DNA of 64,000 bases, taken from positions 992,001-1,056,000 of the forward strand of contig CAVZPR010000001.1 in the NCBI GenBank assembly GCA_963777285.1. The letters run 5' to 3'. Each line of letters starts with the position of its first letter. The stretch's first letter is position 1. Made by a program: the position numbers and the translations under genes. Shown here piece by piece: positions 33,207-41,221 of the stretch. The stretch is from JAFARE01 sp963777285. GTDB taxonomy: Bacteria > Chloroflexota > Dormibacteria > Aeolococcales > Aeolococcaceae. The notes under the pieces are model-generated. The model ran no database searches. It was not told the DNA's origin and was given only the letters and a program-made list of their open reading frames with translations.

Positions 33207-34574
33207 ATGGCGACGAAGTTCCTTCTGAGCGAGAACGAGCTCCCCGAGCGCTGGTACAACATCCTCGCCGACCTTCCTGAGCCGCTCGCTGCGTTCTTGA
33301 GCCCGCGCACGCTCGAGCCGCTGACCCCGCCAGACCTCACCCCGATCTTCCCCATGGCGATCATCGGCCAGGAGGTTTCCACCGACCGCTGGATCGAGAT
33401 CCCCGACCGTGTACGCGACGTCTACAGGATGTGGCGGCCAACCCCGCTCTTCCGCGCAGAACGCTTCGAGAAGGCGCTCGAGACCCCCGCGCGGATCTTC
33501 TACAAGTACGAGGGCGTCTCCCCCGCCGGCTCGCACAAGCCGAACACGGCCGTTCCCCAGGCCTACTACAACGCCGAAGAGGGGATCAAGCGCCTGACGA
33601 CGGAGACGGGCGCCGGGCAGTGGGGGTCGGCACTTGCGTTTGCAGGGGCGCTGTTCGGCCTCGAGGTGATGGTCTACATGGTCAACATCTCGTACCGGCA
33701 GAAGCCGTACCGGCGCGCGCTGATGGAGACGTGGGGCGCGACGGTGCTCCCCTCGCCGACCGACCGCACTGAGTTCGGACGAAAGATCCTCGCCGGCGAC
33801 GCGGAGTCGCCAGGCAGCCTCGGCATCGCGATATCGGAGGCTGTCGAGGACGCGGCGACGCGCGACGACAGCCACTACTCCCTGGGATCCGTCGTCAACC
33901 ACGTCCTGCTTCACCAGACGGTGGTCGGCCAGGAGGCAAAGCGCCAGATGGAGATGGCCGACGCCTATCCGGATGTCGTCATCGGCTGCGTGGGCGGCGG
34001 CTCGAACTTCGCGGGGCTCGCCTACCCGTTCCTCGCCGACCGCCTTGCGGGAACGACAAACACCCGCTTCATCGCCGCGGAGCCGGCCGCGTGCCCGACG
34101 CTCACCCGCGGCACGTACGCATACGACTTCGGCGACACCGCCGGCATGGGACCGGTCGTTCCCATGTACACGCTCGGGCACAACTTCATCCCGGATCCCA
34201 TCCACGCCGGCGGGCTGCGGTACCACGGCGATGCGCCGTCACTGTGCCTGCTGGTCAAGCACGGTCACATCGAGGCCCGCGCGTACCGTCAGAACGAATG
34301 CTTCGCCGAGGCGGTCCGCTTCGCGCGTGCCGAAGGAATCCTGCCCGCGCCGGAGCCGTCGCATGCTCTGCGCGCGGTGGCCGAGGAGGCGGCGGCCGCA
34401 CGCGAGGCCGGTGACAACCGCGTGATCCTGTTCAACCTCTCGGGGCACGGGCACTTCGATCTCGCCGCGTACGACGCGTACTTCGCCGGCACGCTCAAGG
34501 ACGTGGACTTGCCCCAGGAGCGGATTGACGCGGCGGTAGCCGAGCTGCCGAAGGTTGCCGTCGGCGCCGGTTGA
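33207..34574 (+). CDS. trpB2: Tryptophan synthase beta-like protein, TrpB2 type
   Basis: The 455-residue PLP enzyme converts indole and serine to tryptophan. It belongs to the TrpB2 subclass, with the long N-terminal region (LPERWYNILADLPEPL) absent from TrpB1. The PLP lysine is K111 in GSHKPNTA, the Glu-containing loop is ETGAGQWGSA, and the phosphate-binding loop is GCVGGGSNF. ATG 33207 has GGAGGAG upstream. No trpA or other trp gene lies within the window, so it is a stand-alone gene; such TrpB2 proteins may salvage indole. Classical attenuator or T-box structure was not seen in the upstream gap. Confidence 0.93.
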   Translation: MATKFLLSENELPERWYNILADLPEPLAAFLSPRTLEPLTPPDLTPIFPMAIIGQEVSTDRWIEIPDRVRDVYRMWRPTPLFRAERFEKALETPARIFYKYEGVSPAGSHKPNTAVPQAYYNAEEGIKRLTTETGAGQWGSALAFAGALFGLEVMVYMVNISYRQKPYRRALMETWGATVLPSPTDRTEFGRKILAGDAESPGSLGIAISEAVEDAATRDDSHYSLGSVVNHVLLHQTVVGQEAKRQMEMADAYPDVVIGCVGGGSNFAGLAYPFLADRLAGTTNTRFIAAEPAACPTLTRGTYAYDFGDTAGMGPVVPMYTLGHNFIPDPIHAGGLRYHGDAPSLCLLVKHGHIEARAYRQNECFAEAVRFARAEGILPAPEPSHALRAVAEEAAAAREAGDNRVILFNLSGHGHFDLAAYDAYFAGTLKDVDLPQERIDAAVAELPKVAVGAG

Positions 34575-34751
34575 GGGCCGCCGCGCTCCTCATCGGCCCC
34601 TCACGGTAGCGCGCCGAGCGGTGCATACGCAGCAAAGTGTGCTCCCGACCCCATCCTCCCAACACGGGCGCACGTTCGCCACTCGCGCTGTGCTTGAATC
34701 CGCTCACGCGATAGGCGCGTGTATCGGACTACCAAGGCTTGGGGGTGCGCT

Positions 34752-35609
34752 GTGAAGAAGGTGCTGCGTGCAATCGTGATGTCCGGGCTCGCCGCCGGGG
34801 TCGCTTCTGTGGCGATGACCTCGGGGGCCGTGCTCGCAACCAGGACGGTGTCGCACTCGTCGCCGAACGCCGCCGACGCGGTCGCGGCGCGCAACGCGCT
34901 GGTGAGCTCCCTTCGCCACTCGACGCCCACCGCGCGGTTCGCGACCAATGTCTCCGCCGCCACATCCTCCAGCTTCAACTGGGAGGGGTACTACGACTCC
35001 ACGACGACATCCGGAGCGTTCACCAAGGTCGGCGGTGCCTGGAAGGTGCCCGCCGTGACCTGCAACGCTGAAGACCAGATCGTGAGCCAGTGGGTCGGCA
35101 TCGACGGCGCCACCACGTCGACCGTCGAGCAGGTGGGCACGCTGGAGCAGTGCTTCCAGGGCACAGCGCACCTCTACTCCTGGTACCAGATGTATCCCGC
35201 GCAGTCGTCGAGCGTCCTGGTGGGAACGACGGTTGCGGCCGGCGACGTGATCACCGCATCCGTCACGCGCTCCGGGACCAGCTACACGTTGAAGCTCACC
35301 GACGCGACGCACACGGCGAACAACATCTCCACAACCCAGACGTGCGCGGCCACAACCTGCCTGGATGAGAGCGCGGAGTGGATCGTGGAGCGCCCCTCGT
35401 TCAGCATCGGGATCGCGCCGCTGGCGAAGTTCGCAACCTTCAGCCAGACCAACGGCACCGCGACGAAGAGTGGCGTGAGCGGCCACATCGGATCCTTCAG
35501 CCCGACGAGCATCGACATGGTCGACGCCACGAACACTTACAACCTGGCGACGCCAGGTTCGCTCTCATCCGGCAAGAAGTTCTCGAACACCTGGCACAAC
35601 AGCTACTGA
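34752..35609 (+). CDS. G1-family glutamic endopeptidase (eqolisin-like), copy 2
   Basis: The 285-residue secreted protein has a signal peptide (KKVLRAIVMSGLAAGVASVAM) and the G1/A4 peptidase beta-sandwich. The catalytic pair is present: Q127 in VEQVGTLEQ and E209 in ESAEWIVERP. The conserved tryptophans are in FNWEGYY, QWVGIDG and SWYQMYP. Four cysteines could form two disulfides. GTG 34752 follows a GGGGG stretch; the frame is open 33 bases upstream. It differs clearly from copy 1 at 23.7 kb, so this is an older duplication or separate acquisition. A secreted acid protease is the likely role. Confidence 0.87.
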   Translation: MKKVLRAIVMSGLAAGVASVAMTSGAVLATRTVSHSSPNAADAVAARNALVSSLRHSTPTARFATNVSAATSSSFNWEGYYDSTTTSGAFTKVGGAWKVPAVTCNAEDQIVSQWVGIDGATTSTVEQVGTLEQCFQGTAHLYSWYQMYPAQSSSVLVGTTVAAGDVITASVTRSGTSYTLKLTDATHTANNISTTQTCAATTCLDESAEWIVERPSFSIGIAPLAKFATFSQTNGTATKSGVSGHIGSFSPTSIDMVDATNTYNLATPGSLSSGKKFSNTWHNSY

Positions 35610-35654
35610 GCATCGGAGGCCGATAGAGCCAGAGGCCATCAACGGGGAGCGGTC

Positions 35655-36152
35655 GTGAACTGGTTCCTGTTTTGGTTGTTCCTGCACATCACGGCGGCGG
35701 TGCTCGCGTTCGGCCCGCTGTTCGTGTTTCCCATCATCGGCACGCTCGCCGCGAAGGCGCCGCAGCACATGAAGTTCGTGCTGACGCTCAACCACCACAT
35801 CGAGAGCCGGCTCGTCGTGCCGTTTGCGCTGTCCATGCTCGTCTCGGGCTCGGGCTTGATCTGGACGGCGGACATCAACTGGTTCGGAACGCCGTATCTC
35901 ATCGTCGCCGTCGCCCTGTACCTCGTCGCCCTCGTGCTGGGGCTGGGTGTTCTCGGGCCCAACAATCGCAAGATGCTGGCGCTCGTCGAGCACGCGCCCG
36001 CGCCGGGTCCAGGTGCCGCGCCGTCGGGGCCGCCTGCGCCGGTGATGAAGCTGATCAGGGCGAACCAGGTCGCCGGAGGCGTCTCCACGCTGCTCTTCCT
36101 GGTGATCATCTTCTTGATGATCATCCAGCCAGGCGGCCTGGCCTTCAGATAG
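35655..36152 (+). CDS. DUF2269-family membrane protein
   Basis: The 165-residue protein has four predicted helices: WFLFWLFLHITAAVLAFGPLFVF, LVVPFALSMLVSGSGLIW, YLIVAVALYLVALVLGLGVL and the last near LLFLVIIFLMIIQPGG. The early His (HITAAVLAFGP) and the NHHIE motif after helix 1 match the DUF2269 family, whose function is unknown. A proline-rich loop separates helices 3 and 4. GTG 35655 lies 45 bases after the peptidase stop with GGGGAG just upstream, so the two may be co-transcribed. Confidence 0.8.
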   Translation: MNWFLFWLFLHITAAVLAFGPLFVFPIIGTLAAKAPQHMKFVLTLNHHIESRLVVPFALSMLVSGSGLIWTADINWFGTPYLIVAVALYLVALVLGLGVLGPNNRKMLALVEHAPAPGPGAAPSGPPAPVMKLIRANQVAGGVSTLLFLVIIFLMIIQPGGLAFR

Positions 36153-36197
36153 AGCGGCGGCTGCAGCCCGGAATAGGGGGTTTCGTCTCCCACCGCC

Positions 36198-37211
36198 ATG
36201 CCGACGCGCTTCGCGTTTGACGACCAGATCGCGTCCCAGGCCGGCGCGGTCCGCGACGTTCTGAGCGTCACGGATCCGCCGCACCTGGACCCTCGGCGTC
36301 CGGTCGTTTTCACGGGCGTTGGCACATCGCTGCACGCCTGCAGGGTGGCGGGCTACTGGGCGAAGGAACTGTCAGCCGGACGACTTCGCGTGGCTGTTGT
36401 GGAGGCGCACGACTACGCGCTGCGCGGCGCCATCGAGGCGGAGGATCAGATCGTCGTGGTCAGCCACCGTGGCACCAAGCGGTTTCCGCGTCAGGTGCTC
36501 GAGCGCGCCACGACCGCCGGCGCGCTGACGGTTGCGGTGTCAGGTCGTGGCTCTGAGGACCCTGGCGGCGACATCATCCTGCGCACCTGCGCCGATGAGC
36601 GAGCCAGCACCCACACGGTCTCGTACACGACGGCACTCGCGGTGCTTGCTCGGTTGGTTGCGAGGTTGGTCGGCGGGCTGGCGGCGGCGAGCTTTGACGC
36701 TGCTCTTGACACCGTGCCAGAGGCCATGGCTGACACGCTGGCCCAACCATCGCCGATTGGCGTGCTGGCGCTGCTCATCGACAAGGAGCCCATTGTGCTC
36801 ACAGGATTCGGCATCGATGAGCTCTCCATGGCCGAGGCCGCGCTGAAGATCAAGGAAGGCGCGTACCTCTGGGCCGAGGCGATGTCCATCGAGCTGGCGC
36901 TCCATGGCACCCCTGCGGTGTTCGAACCGCGTCACGCCTTCATCGTCGCAGTGCCCGATGAAGATGACGGCGGCCGCACGGAGGCGTTCCTGGGCATGCT
37001 GACGGAACTGCACGTGCAAGCCATTCGGCTCGGCGCCGGCGACTACGACTTGCCATTTGCTCGGGTCGACTATCTGTTGCGACCGTTCGTTTCCATCATT
37101 CCGCTGCAGCGCCTGGTCGCTGAGCTGGCACGCCGGCGCGGCACGAACCCGGACACAACTCGAGCCGACGTCGAGCCGTACAAGACAGCCATTGGCCGCA
37201 TCCGTCTGTGA
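36198..37211 (+). CDS. SIS-domain sugar-phosphate-binding protein (GlmS isomerase-like)
   Basis: The 337-residue cytosolic protein has two SIS domains like the isomerase half of GlmS, but no glutamine amidotransferase domain. The first SIS domain shows VVFTGVGTSLHACRV and VVVSHRGTKRF, with the sugar-phosphate-binding Ser/Thr loops. The second has LTGFGIDELSMAEAALKIKEGAYLWAE, resembling the GlmS segment where ALKLKE contributes to catalysis. The start ATG 36198 is 46 bases after the DUF2269 gene. It may be a sugar-phosphate isomerase or deaminase (GlmS/FrlB/AgaS-like); the substrate is not visible. Confidence 0.8.
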   Translation: MPTRFAFDDQIASQAGAVRDVLSVTDPPHLDPRRPVVFTGVGTSLHACRVAGYWAKELSAGRLRVAVVEAHDYALRGAIEAEDQIVVVSHRGTKRFPRQVLERATTAGALTVAVSGRGSEDPGGDIILRTCADERASTHTVSYTTALAVLARLVARLVGGLAAASFDAALDTVPEAMADTLAQPSPIGVLALLIDKEPIVLTGFGIDELSMAEAALKIKEGAYLWAEAMSIELALHGTPAVFEPRHAFIVAVPDEDDGGRTEAFLGMLTELHVQAIRLGAGDYDLPFARVDYLLRPFVSIIPLQRLVAELARRRGTNPDTTRADVEPYKTAIGRIRL

Positions 37212-37254
37212 AGGGCGCGCGCATAATCGACGGAACGCACGAGGAGGTGGGCGG

Positions 37255-37734
37255 ATGGTGAGAGCGATAGGTCTCGGGGCGGCGACGCTAGCGCTGCTGG
37301 TCGCCGCTGCTGCGCCGAACGCGGCCGCCGCGGCGCCGCCGATCAAGCCGAATCAGCACTTCCTGGGGCTCGTCAACGGCAAGCACGATCACGCGGTGCT
37401 CTACGTGCTGTGCGCCGGCCCCATGGGTGGCCAGGGCCACGTAGCCGCAGGCCAAACAGTGGCGGCGGAGCGCGTCGGACGCGGCGGCGGGGACACCGGC
37501 TCGGGAGGGGGCCAGATTTCCGTGCGGATCACGCCGACGACGATCGTTGCGTTGAAACGGTACCGTCGAACGCAGTCCATTCCGACCTCGGCAGAGGTCC
37601 CCTGCCAGGGAACCGGCACCGTGACGTTCAGCACGTGCGCGCTGCCGCAACCGTGCGGAGCCGGAGCCGCACCGGACAACGTCTCGGTGACCTACCTCAA
37701 TCCTGGGGCGCAGCGGTCCCGATCACCCTCGTAG
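37255..37734 (+). CDS. Secreted protein of unknown function with four cysteines
   Basis: The 159-residue protein begins with a signal peptide (IGLGAATLALLVAAAAPNAAAAA). The mature part has the segment HFLGLVNGKHDHAVLYVLCAGP, which recalls a family of short secreted actinobacterial proteins, followed by GHVAAGQTVAAER and a Gly-rich turn. Four cysteines (YVLCAGP, VPCQG, STCAL, QPCGAG) would allow two disulfides. ATG 37255 has GAGGAGG upstream. It follows the SIS gene by 43 bases. I cannot assign a function. Confidence 0.7.
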   Translation: MVRAIGLGAATLALLVAAAAPNAAAAAPPIKPNQHFLGLVNGKHDHAVLYVLCAGPMGGQGHVAAGQTVAAERVGRGGGDTGSGGGQISVRITPTTIVALKRYRRTQSIPTSAEVPCQGTGTVTFSTCALPQPCGAGAAPDNVSVTYLNPGAQRSRSPS

Positions 37735-37821
37735 CCACACCCAACGCTGAGTGAGTTCCCTCGAGGTAGGGCCCCGGCCCGAGGAGCGGATCCCTTGCTC
37801 GGCCCGTGCGAGCATTGCGCC

Positions 37822-38010
37822 ATGAAGAAGCCCAAGACGTGCGTCGTTCTCGAGCCAACCCTCAAGCAGGCGATTCGCATGCTCTCCAAGCTGGAGGGCT
37901 TGGAATGCATCGGGTGCGCGGGTGCCCACACTAACGCCTGTCCCGCCCGACCGGTCTGGGGCACGATCAACAGCCTGACGGTGAGTCTCAACAGCGGCGC
38001 ACCGCCCTGA
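37822..38010 (+). CDS. Possible small Cys-containing protein (62 aa)
   Basis: The frame from ATG 37822 encodes a basic N-terminus (KKPKTCVVLEPTLKQAIRML) followed by a Cys-rich part (LECIGCAGAHTNACPARPVW) with CxxC and another Cys, which could bind metal. The frame continues upstream to a TTG at 37795 that adds CEHC. Codon use is coding-like, but there is no ribosome site or family match I can name. It may be a gene remnant. Confidence 0.35.
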   Translation: MKKPKTCVVLEPTLKQAIRMLSKLEGLECIGCAGAHTNACPARPVWGTINSLTVSLNSGAPP

Positions 38011-38272
38011 TGGGTTGCCTCTTTCGCACCCTGTCGGCGCGCCGATCATCTCGGACGATTACAACGCGGACATCGACGCGACAACCGGCAGATCATGAGC
38101 CCCGGAACGCAGGGGATACCCCTGGTCGAATTGCGTGAGAGCTCCCTGGCGTCAGGGTACATTCACGAATACTGGCCTGATGCTCGCTCCTCACCCTCGC
38201 ACGGGTGTCGAGATTTGCCGCCACCGGAGCGGAGGGGGTATGCGAAGCCTCCTGAACACCACCGAGGTCAGA

Positions 38273-38572
38273 TCAAGTCTCGATCCACAGAGCAACGCCA
38301 CGTTGTTGGTATGTAGCGCACGTCTCAGCGAGAGCCCGCATCACGTCTTTCGAGGGGCCGGCCGCCATTCCGCTAGCAAAGACCTTTGCTAACTTCGCGA
38401 ACTCGGCGAGGCGCTCGCCGAATAATTCCTGCCCTTCGCCGTCGGCAAATCGCATACCCAGTCGCGTGTTCACATCTTCCCAGAATGAATTCCAGGTTTC
38501 GACAAGCACGTGTCCAGGTATCTGAAGAACCTTCACGTTCTCCACGTATACGAATCCGGGTGCTGTGTTCAT
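38273..38572 (-). CDS. Hypothetical protein (99 aa)
   Basis: The frame from ATG 38572 gives a protein of ordinary composition with a predicted beta start (GFVYVENVKVLQIPGHVLVETW) and helices after residue 35 (LFGERLAEFAKLAKVFASGM, DVMRALAETCATYQQRG). Its amino acid balance, including Trp, Phe and Met, is unlike the Arg/Ala-rich shadow frames around it, so it is probably real. Upstream spacing to a weak AGGG is only two bases. No domain is recognised. Confidence 0.55.
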   Translation of the reverse strand: MNTAPGFVYVENVKVLQIPGHVLVETWNSFWEDVNTRLGMRFADGEGQELFGERLAEFAKLAKVFASGMAAGPSKDVMRALAETCATYQQRGVALWIET

Positions 38573-38717
38573 TGCCCTGGCCCGAGTAGCCTTGCCCCGA
38601 TCCCGCTCGCGGTTACCGCTCTCACCGAGTTCGATTGCGGGACCCAGACGCTCCGCGTCGGCTCAGGTAAACACTAGCGGATACTCGCCTGGATTGACGT
38701 CCTGTCGGTTGAGGCAG

Positions 38718-38873
38718 CTACGGCCAAATGGGCAGGAACCAGTCGGCCGCCGCGATGAACTCAGCCGCATCCACCGTCCGCGTGCTCAGGGGCATGCCCG
38801 CATTCTCGCGCCGCCGCGCTGCAAAATGCGCCGGGCTGCGCCTCAGGGCTTTCAGCGGGTCCTCAGGGTACAT
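38718..38873 (-). CDS. Short hypothetical ORF or gene fragment (51 aa)
   Basis: ATG 38873 to TAG 38718 encodes 51 residues starting MYPEDPLKALRRSPAHFA and ending EFIAAADWFLPIWP. The composition (acidic and aromatic residues, no excess Arg) is coding-like and much better than any other frame here. There is no ribosome site and the upstream in-frame codons are poor, so this may be the tail of a decayed gene. Confidence 0.35.
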   Translation of the reverse strand: MYPEDPLKALRRSPAHFAARRRENAGMPLSTRTVDAAEFIAAADWFLPIWP

Positions 38874-38923
38874 CCACAGACACTGGCGTCGGCGCCCGAT
38901 CGACGAGCTTTGCGAACACCGAG

Positions 38924-39109
38924 CTACCCGCTGGAGCGGGCCGCCAAGATCCGGCGGAGCAGGTACAAGTCAAGGGCCAGGGGGACGACGAATACCAGGC
39001 CCCACCAGCGTCCCGTGGCGCAGAGCACAGCGACGATGATGGCGATCCAAACTGCCAACAGCAGTCGGATCACAAGCGACGACTTCCGGTGCCGCAGATC
39101 CCAGTTCAT
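38924..39109 (-). CDS. Small two-helix membrane protein (61 aa)
   Basis: The protein has an N-terminal basic stretch (WDLRHRK) and two hydrophobic helices (SLVIRLLLAVWIAIIVAVL and GLVFVVPLALDLYLLRRIL) with a WW turn between them. ATG 39109 has AGGA five bases upstream. Hydropathy and composition strongly suggest a real membrane miniprotein; its role is unknown. Confidence 0.6.
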   Translation of the reverse strand: MNWDLRHRKSSLVIRLLLAVWIAIIVAVLCATGRWWGLVFVVPLALDLYLLRRILAARSSG

Positions 39110-39345
39110 TGTTGTCCTACACTACGACGAACTGGCTTCACCTATGTCGTCAGGGGTGCTTGACGCACACTCGCCTGGAGCTGCAGCACCTCCCCGGACG
39201 ATGCATACACGCGACGCATGAGCAACGAAGGGGAGGCTGTTCGCTGACGGTGAGGGGAACCTTGACCAAGAAGCTGTGATCGAGCAAATGGTTATCGCTT
39301 GTCCGGTGTTGCGGGCGAGGTTGGCCGCGGGCGCTGATACATGAC

Positions 39346-39588
39346 GTGAGTCCTGGCCTGAAGACTACGGGGATAGCACAGGCCCTGCCGGCGATGGTTC
39401 AGCAGGGAGACCAAGACGGCGCCCGGGCGGTACTGCGAATTGCGGAGCAGGTTCTCGCCGACTGGGACCAGCAAGGCCGCGACTCCATTGGCGCCTGCAT
39501 GCTTGAGGGCGTCCCGAAGGACGGCGAGAGTGTGCTGATTACCCTGGCGGGCCCGCTAACTACGACGATGATGCGGCGGTACCTGTGA
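39346..39588 (+). CDS. Hypothetical small protein (80 aa)
   Basis: GTG 39346 opens an 80-residue frame with a helical middle (AVLRIAEQVLADWDQQG) and a beta-like end (GESVLITLAGPLTTTMMRRYL). Composition is balanced and coding-like. No motif or family is recognised, and the ribosome site is not obvious. Confidence is moderate because it sits in a decayed stretch. Confidence 0.45.
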   Translation: MSPGLKTTGIAQALPAMVQQGDQDGARAVLRIAEQVLADWDQQGRDSIGACMLEGVPKDGESVLITLAGPLTTTMMRRYL

Positions 39589-39803
39589 GACCCCTGCCGA
39601 CGGTGGTCGCGATAGCGTGGGACGAGGTGGAGCGCCGCACCCACGGGCCGGACGGGCTCAGGGACATTTGTGGATGGTCGCCTGCCAGGGGACGCTCTCG
39701 TCGCAGCGACGACACCGTCGCGGTCGGGTGAACTGATAGGCAGCTCTCGCCGGGCGGGCCTAGGCTCAGAGCCCTCGACAGCGATGTTTGGAGCGTCCCC
39801 CTG

Positions 39804-40331
39804 GTGACTTCCGCAAAGGCGGCAAACACCCTAGCTACTGAGAGGCTCGTCCTGCGGCCTCGCGCACTTAACCGCTCGCTCATGGAATCCGGGGCGCCTG
39901 CCGCAACGCAGCGCGCCCTGCAATTCGGCGGCGCTCTGTTCTTGATCGCCTACCTAGTCAACCGGGAGTGGTTGGACTTCATCGCCGTGGTTGGTGGCGC
40001 AGCGGTCTTCTTGATAGGTCGAGCTGGCTATCGCTGGCTCTATTTTCACAACAGCGAATTCACCGTCGACACCAGCACGCTGCGTCACACGAATGCTCTC
40101 GGCCTCTCGCGCAGTGCCGAGAGATCGACTCTCGATCATCTCGTCGTAACCCGCGGGTCGATGCCGACATTCATGTCCCCTGCGATCGCGCCGAAGCTCC
40201 TCGTCTGGTCGAAGGCCGGTCAGCTCGCGCTCAAGTCATCGGCGAAGTACTTTGCACCCGAGGACCTCAAGAACCTGTGCTCCGTTCTTGCCGTCCCGAC
40301 CGATGGCCCGGATGGGGTCTGGGTCGAATAG
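39804..40331 (+). CDS. Membrane protein with PH-like C-terminal domain
   Basis: The 175-residue protein has two closely spaced helices (ALQFGGALFLIAYLV and LDFIAVVGGAAVFLIGRAGY) followed by an all-beta domain of about 100 residues (FHNSEFTVDTSTLRHTNALG and so on) in the style of bacterial PH-like (bPH) domains found after paired helices. GTG 39804 is used; ATG 39882 would trim 26 residues without harming the helices. Function unknown. Confidence 0.55.
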   Translation: MTSAKAANTLATERLVLRPRALNRSLMESGAPAATQRALQFGGALFLIAYLVNREWLDFIAVVGGAAVFLIGRAGYRWLYFHNSEFTVDTSTLRHTNALGLSRSAERSTLDHLVVTRGSMPTFMSPAIAPKLLVWSKAGQLALKSSAKYFAPEDLKNLCSVLAVPTDGPDGVWVE

Positions 40332-40435
40332 TCGTACCTCTAGCGTCAACACCTATCTGATCGTCGCGTCGAGGGTGTTAGCGGACACAGGCCAGGTCCG
40401 CGTTCTTCTGCATCAGCGTCTCTACCTGCTTGCGA

Positions 40436-40741
40436 TCAGGATCGGGCGCGCCGCCCTGGCTTGGAACTCCGTCGCCGCTTCTTGTGGGTAGCCACATAGC
40501 CGCTGAAAAGCTCTCTCCCAACGTCGCTTAGACTGCGCGACTCGGACGCAGCCTTCTTCTTCGCCTGCTCGAAGACGTCTGCCTCAATACGGAATTGCAC
40601 ACGTGGGGACATGCCGCGGCTCAGCGACGGCCGTCCCACCCGACGCCGCTTAGCCGTTGTGAGGACATAACCGGCTTCAGCCTCGCGCGCCAACTCTTCA
40701 ACATCGCGGTCGCCGAGCCCCCTGCCTGCTTTGGTTCTCAT
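40436..40741 (-). CDS. RHH-type antitoxin
   Basis: The 101-residue protein resembles antitoxins with a ribbon-helix-helix core: the VQFRIEADVFEQAKKKAASE segment is the beta strand and helix, preceded by the GRPSLS motif common in this antitoxin group, and followed by a basic tail. Its ATG overlaps the TGA of the upstream toxin frame as ATGA, so the order is toxin then antitoxin. The N-terminal part (EELAREAEAGY) matches antitoxin N-termini that contact the toxin. It probably represses its own promoter. The partner toxin is frameshifted, so the pair may be inactive. Confidence 0.75.
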   Translation of the reverse strand: MRTKAGRGLGDRDVEELAREAEAGYVLTTAKRRRVGRPSLSRGMSPRVQFRIEADVFEQAKKKAASESRSLSDVGRELFSGYVATHKKRRRSSKPGRRARS

Positions 40742-41018
40742 GTCAGTCGCCTATGAGGCAAGGCCTCGTTGTATCGATCCCTGTACGACCTCCGCAGCTT
40801 CATCGCATGGACGATCAAGAGTGCACCACTGTCTAGGGCGATGGCCATGATCTCGAGCGCTGTGCCGTGTTCGTCGTCGCCGAGGCACGATCATCTGGCA
40901 CTGACGACGCCGGCGGGGCCGGCTCATCGAAGACCAGGGCGCAGTGGGCGACGACGTATTCGATCTGCGCGTGCGAGACGCCGTGCCTGAATGCCGATGC
41001 GGCGAAAACAATGTCCAC
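40738..41018 (-). pseudogene. Frameshifted toxin of a toxin-antitoxin pair
   Basis: Two coding-like segments lie in different frames. The first, from GTG 41018, reads DIVFAASAFRHGVSHAQIEY...VFDEPAPPASSVPDDR. The second, ending at TGA 40740-40738, reads LGDDEHGTALEIMAIALDSG...LLIVHAMKLRRSYRDRYNEAL. Together they match the actinobacterial toxin type with a HGVS start, a GxxxxG.LLEI middle and an IHAM(K/R)LR end, about 90 residues. A single missing base near 40890 (between DDR and LGDDE) would join them. It overlaps the antitoxin start by four bases. It may be inactivated, a sequencing error, or (less likely) programmed frameshifting. Confidence 0.7.
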
Positions 41019-41221
41019 ACTGAGCCAATATTGTAGGACAAAATCGCCCTGGGTTACGTGGCTGGTCGGCGGCCGTGAGTCCAGCCCCCTCAGAGTCGTT
41101 CGGGGGCGATTGGCGAGTACTCGCCTGCGGCGGCGAGCTTCACTGGGGCCACCCGGCACATCGCCCTCTCCCCACGCACGTAACGGTCGACAGGTGGTGA
41201 CGTTAAATCGGGGCACTGAAC

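Larger units (their letters stand above)
37735..41221. other. Sparse, relic-like stretch with short hypothetical genes
   Basis: Coding density drops here. Several small frames, separated by 100-250 base gaps, occur on both strands. The gaps 37735-37821, 38011-38272, 38573-38717, 39110-39345, 39589-39803, 40332-40435 and 41042-41221 show no convincing gene, RNA or repeat to me. Composition is somewhat less GC-rich than the flanks (for example 38.3-38.6 and 39.8-40.3 kb). A frameshifted toxin and fragment-like ORFs suggest decay of acquired DNA, but no integrase, transposase or direct repeat was found. Confidence 0.5.

Noticed and set aside
38565..39221. A 218-codon plus-strand frame.
   Set aside because: Arg/Pro/Ser-rich, no motif, and overlaps better coding-like minus-strand frames.
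41016..41040. TACAAT box upstream of the toxin as a promoter.
   Set aside because: No convincing -35 element at the right distance.
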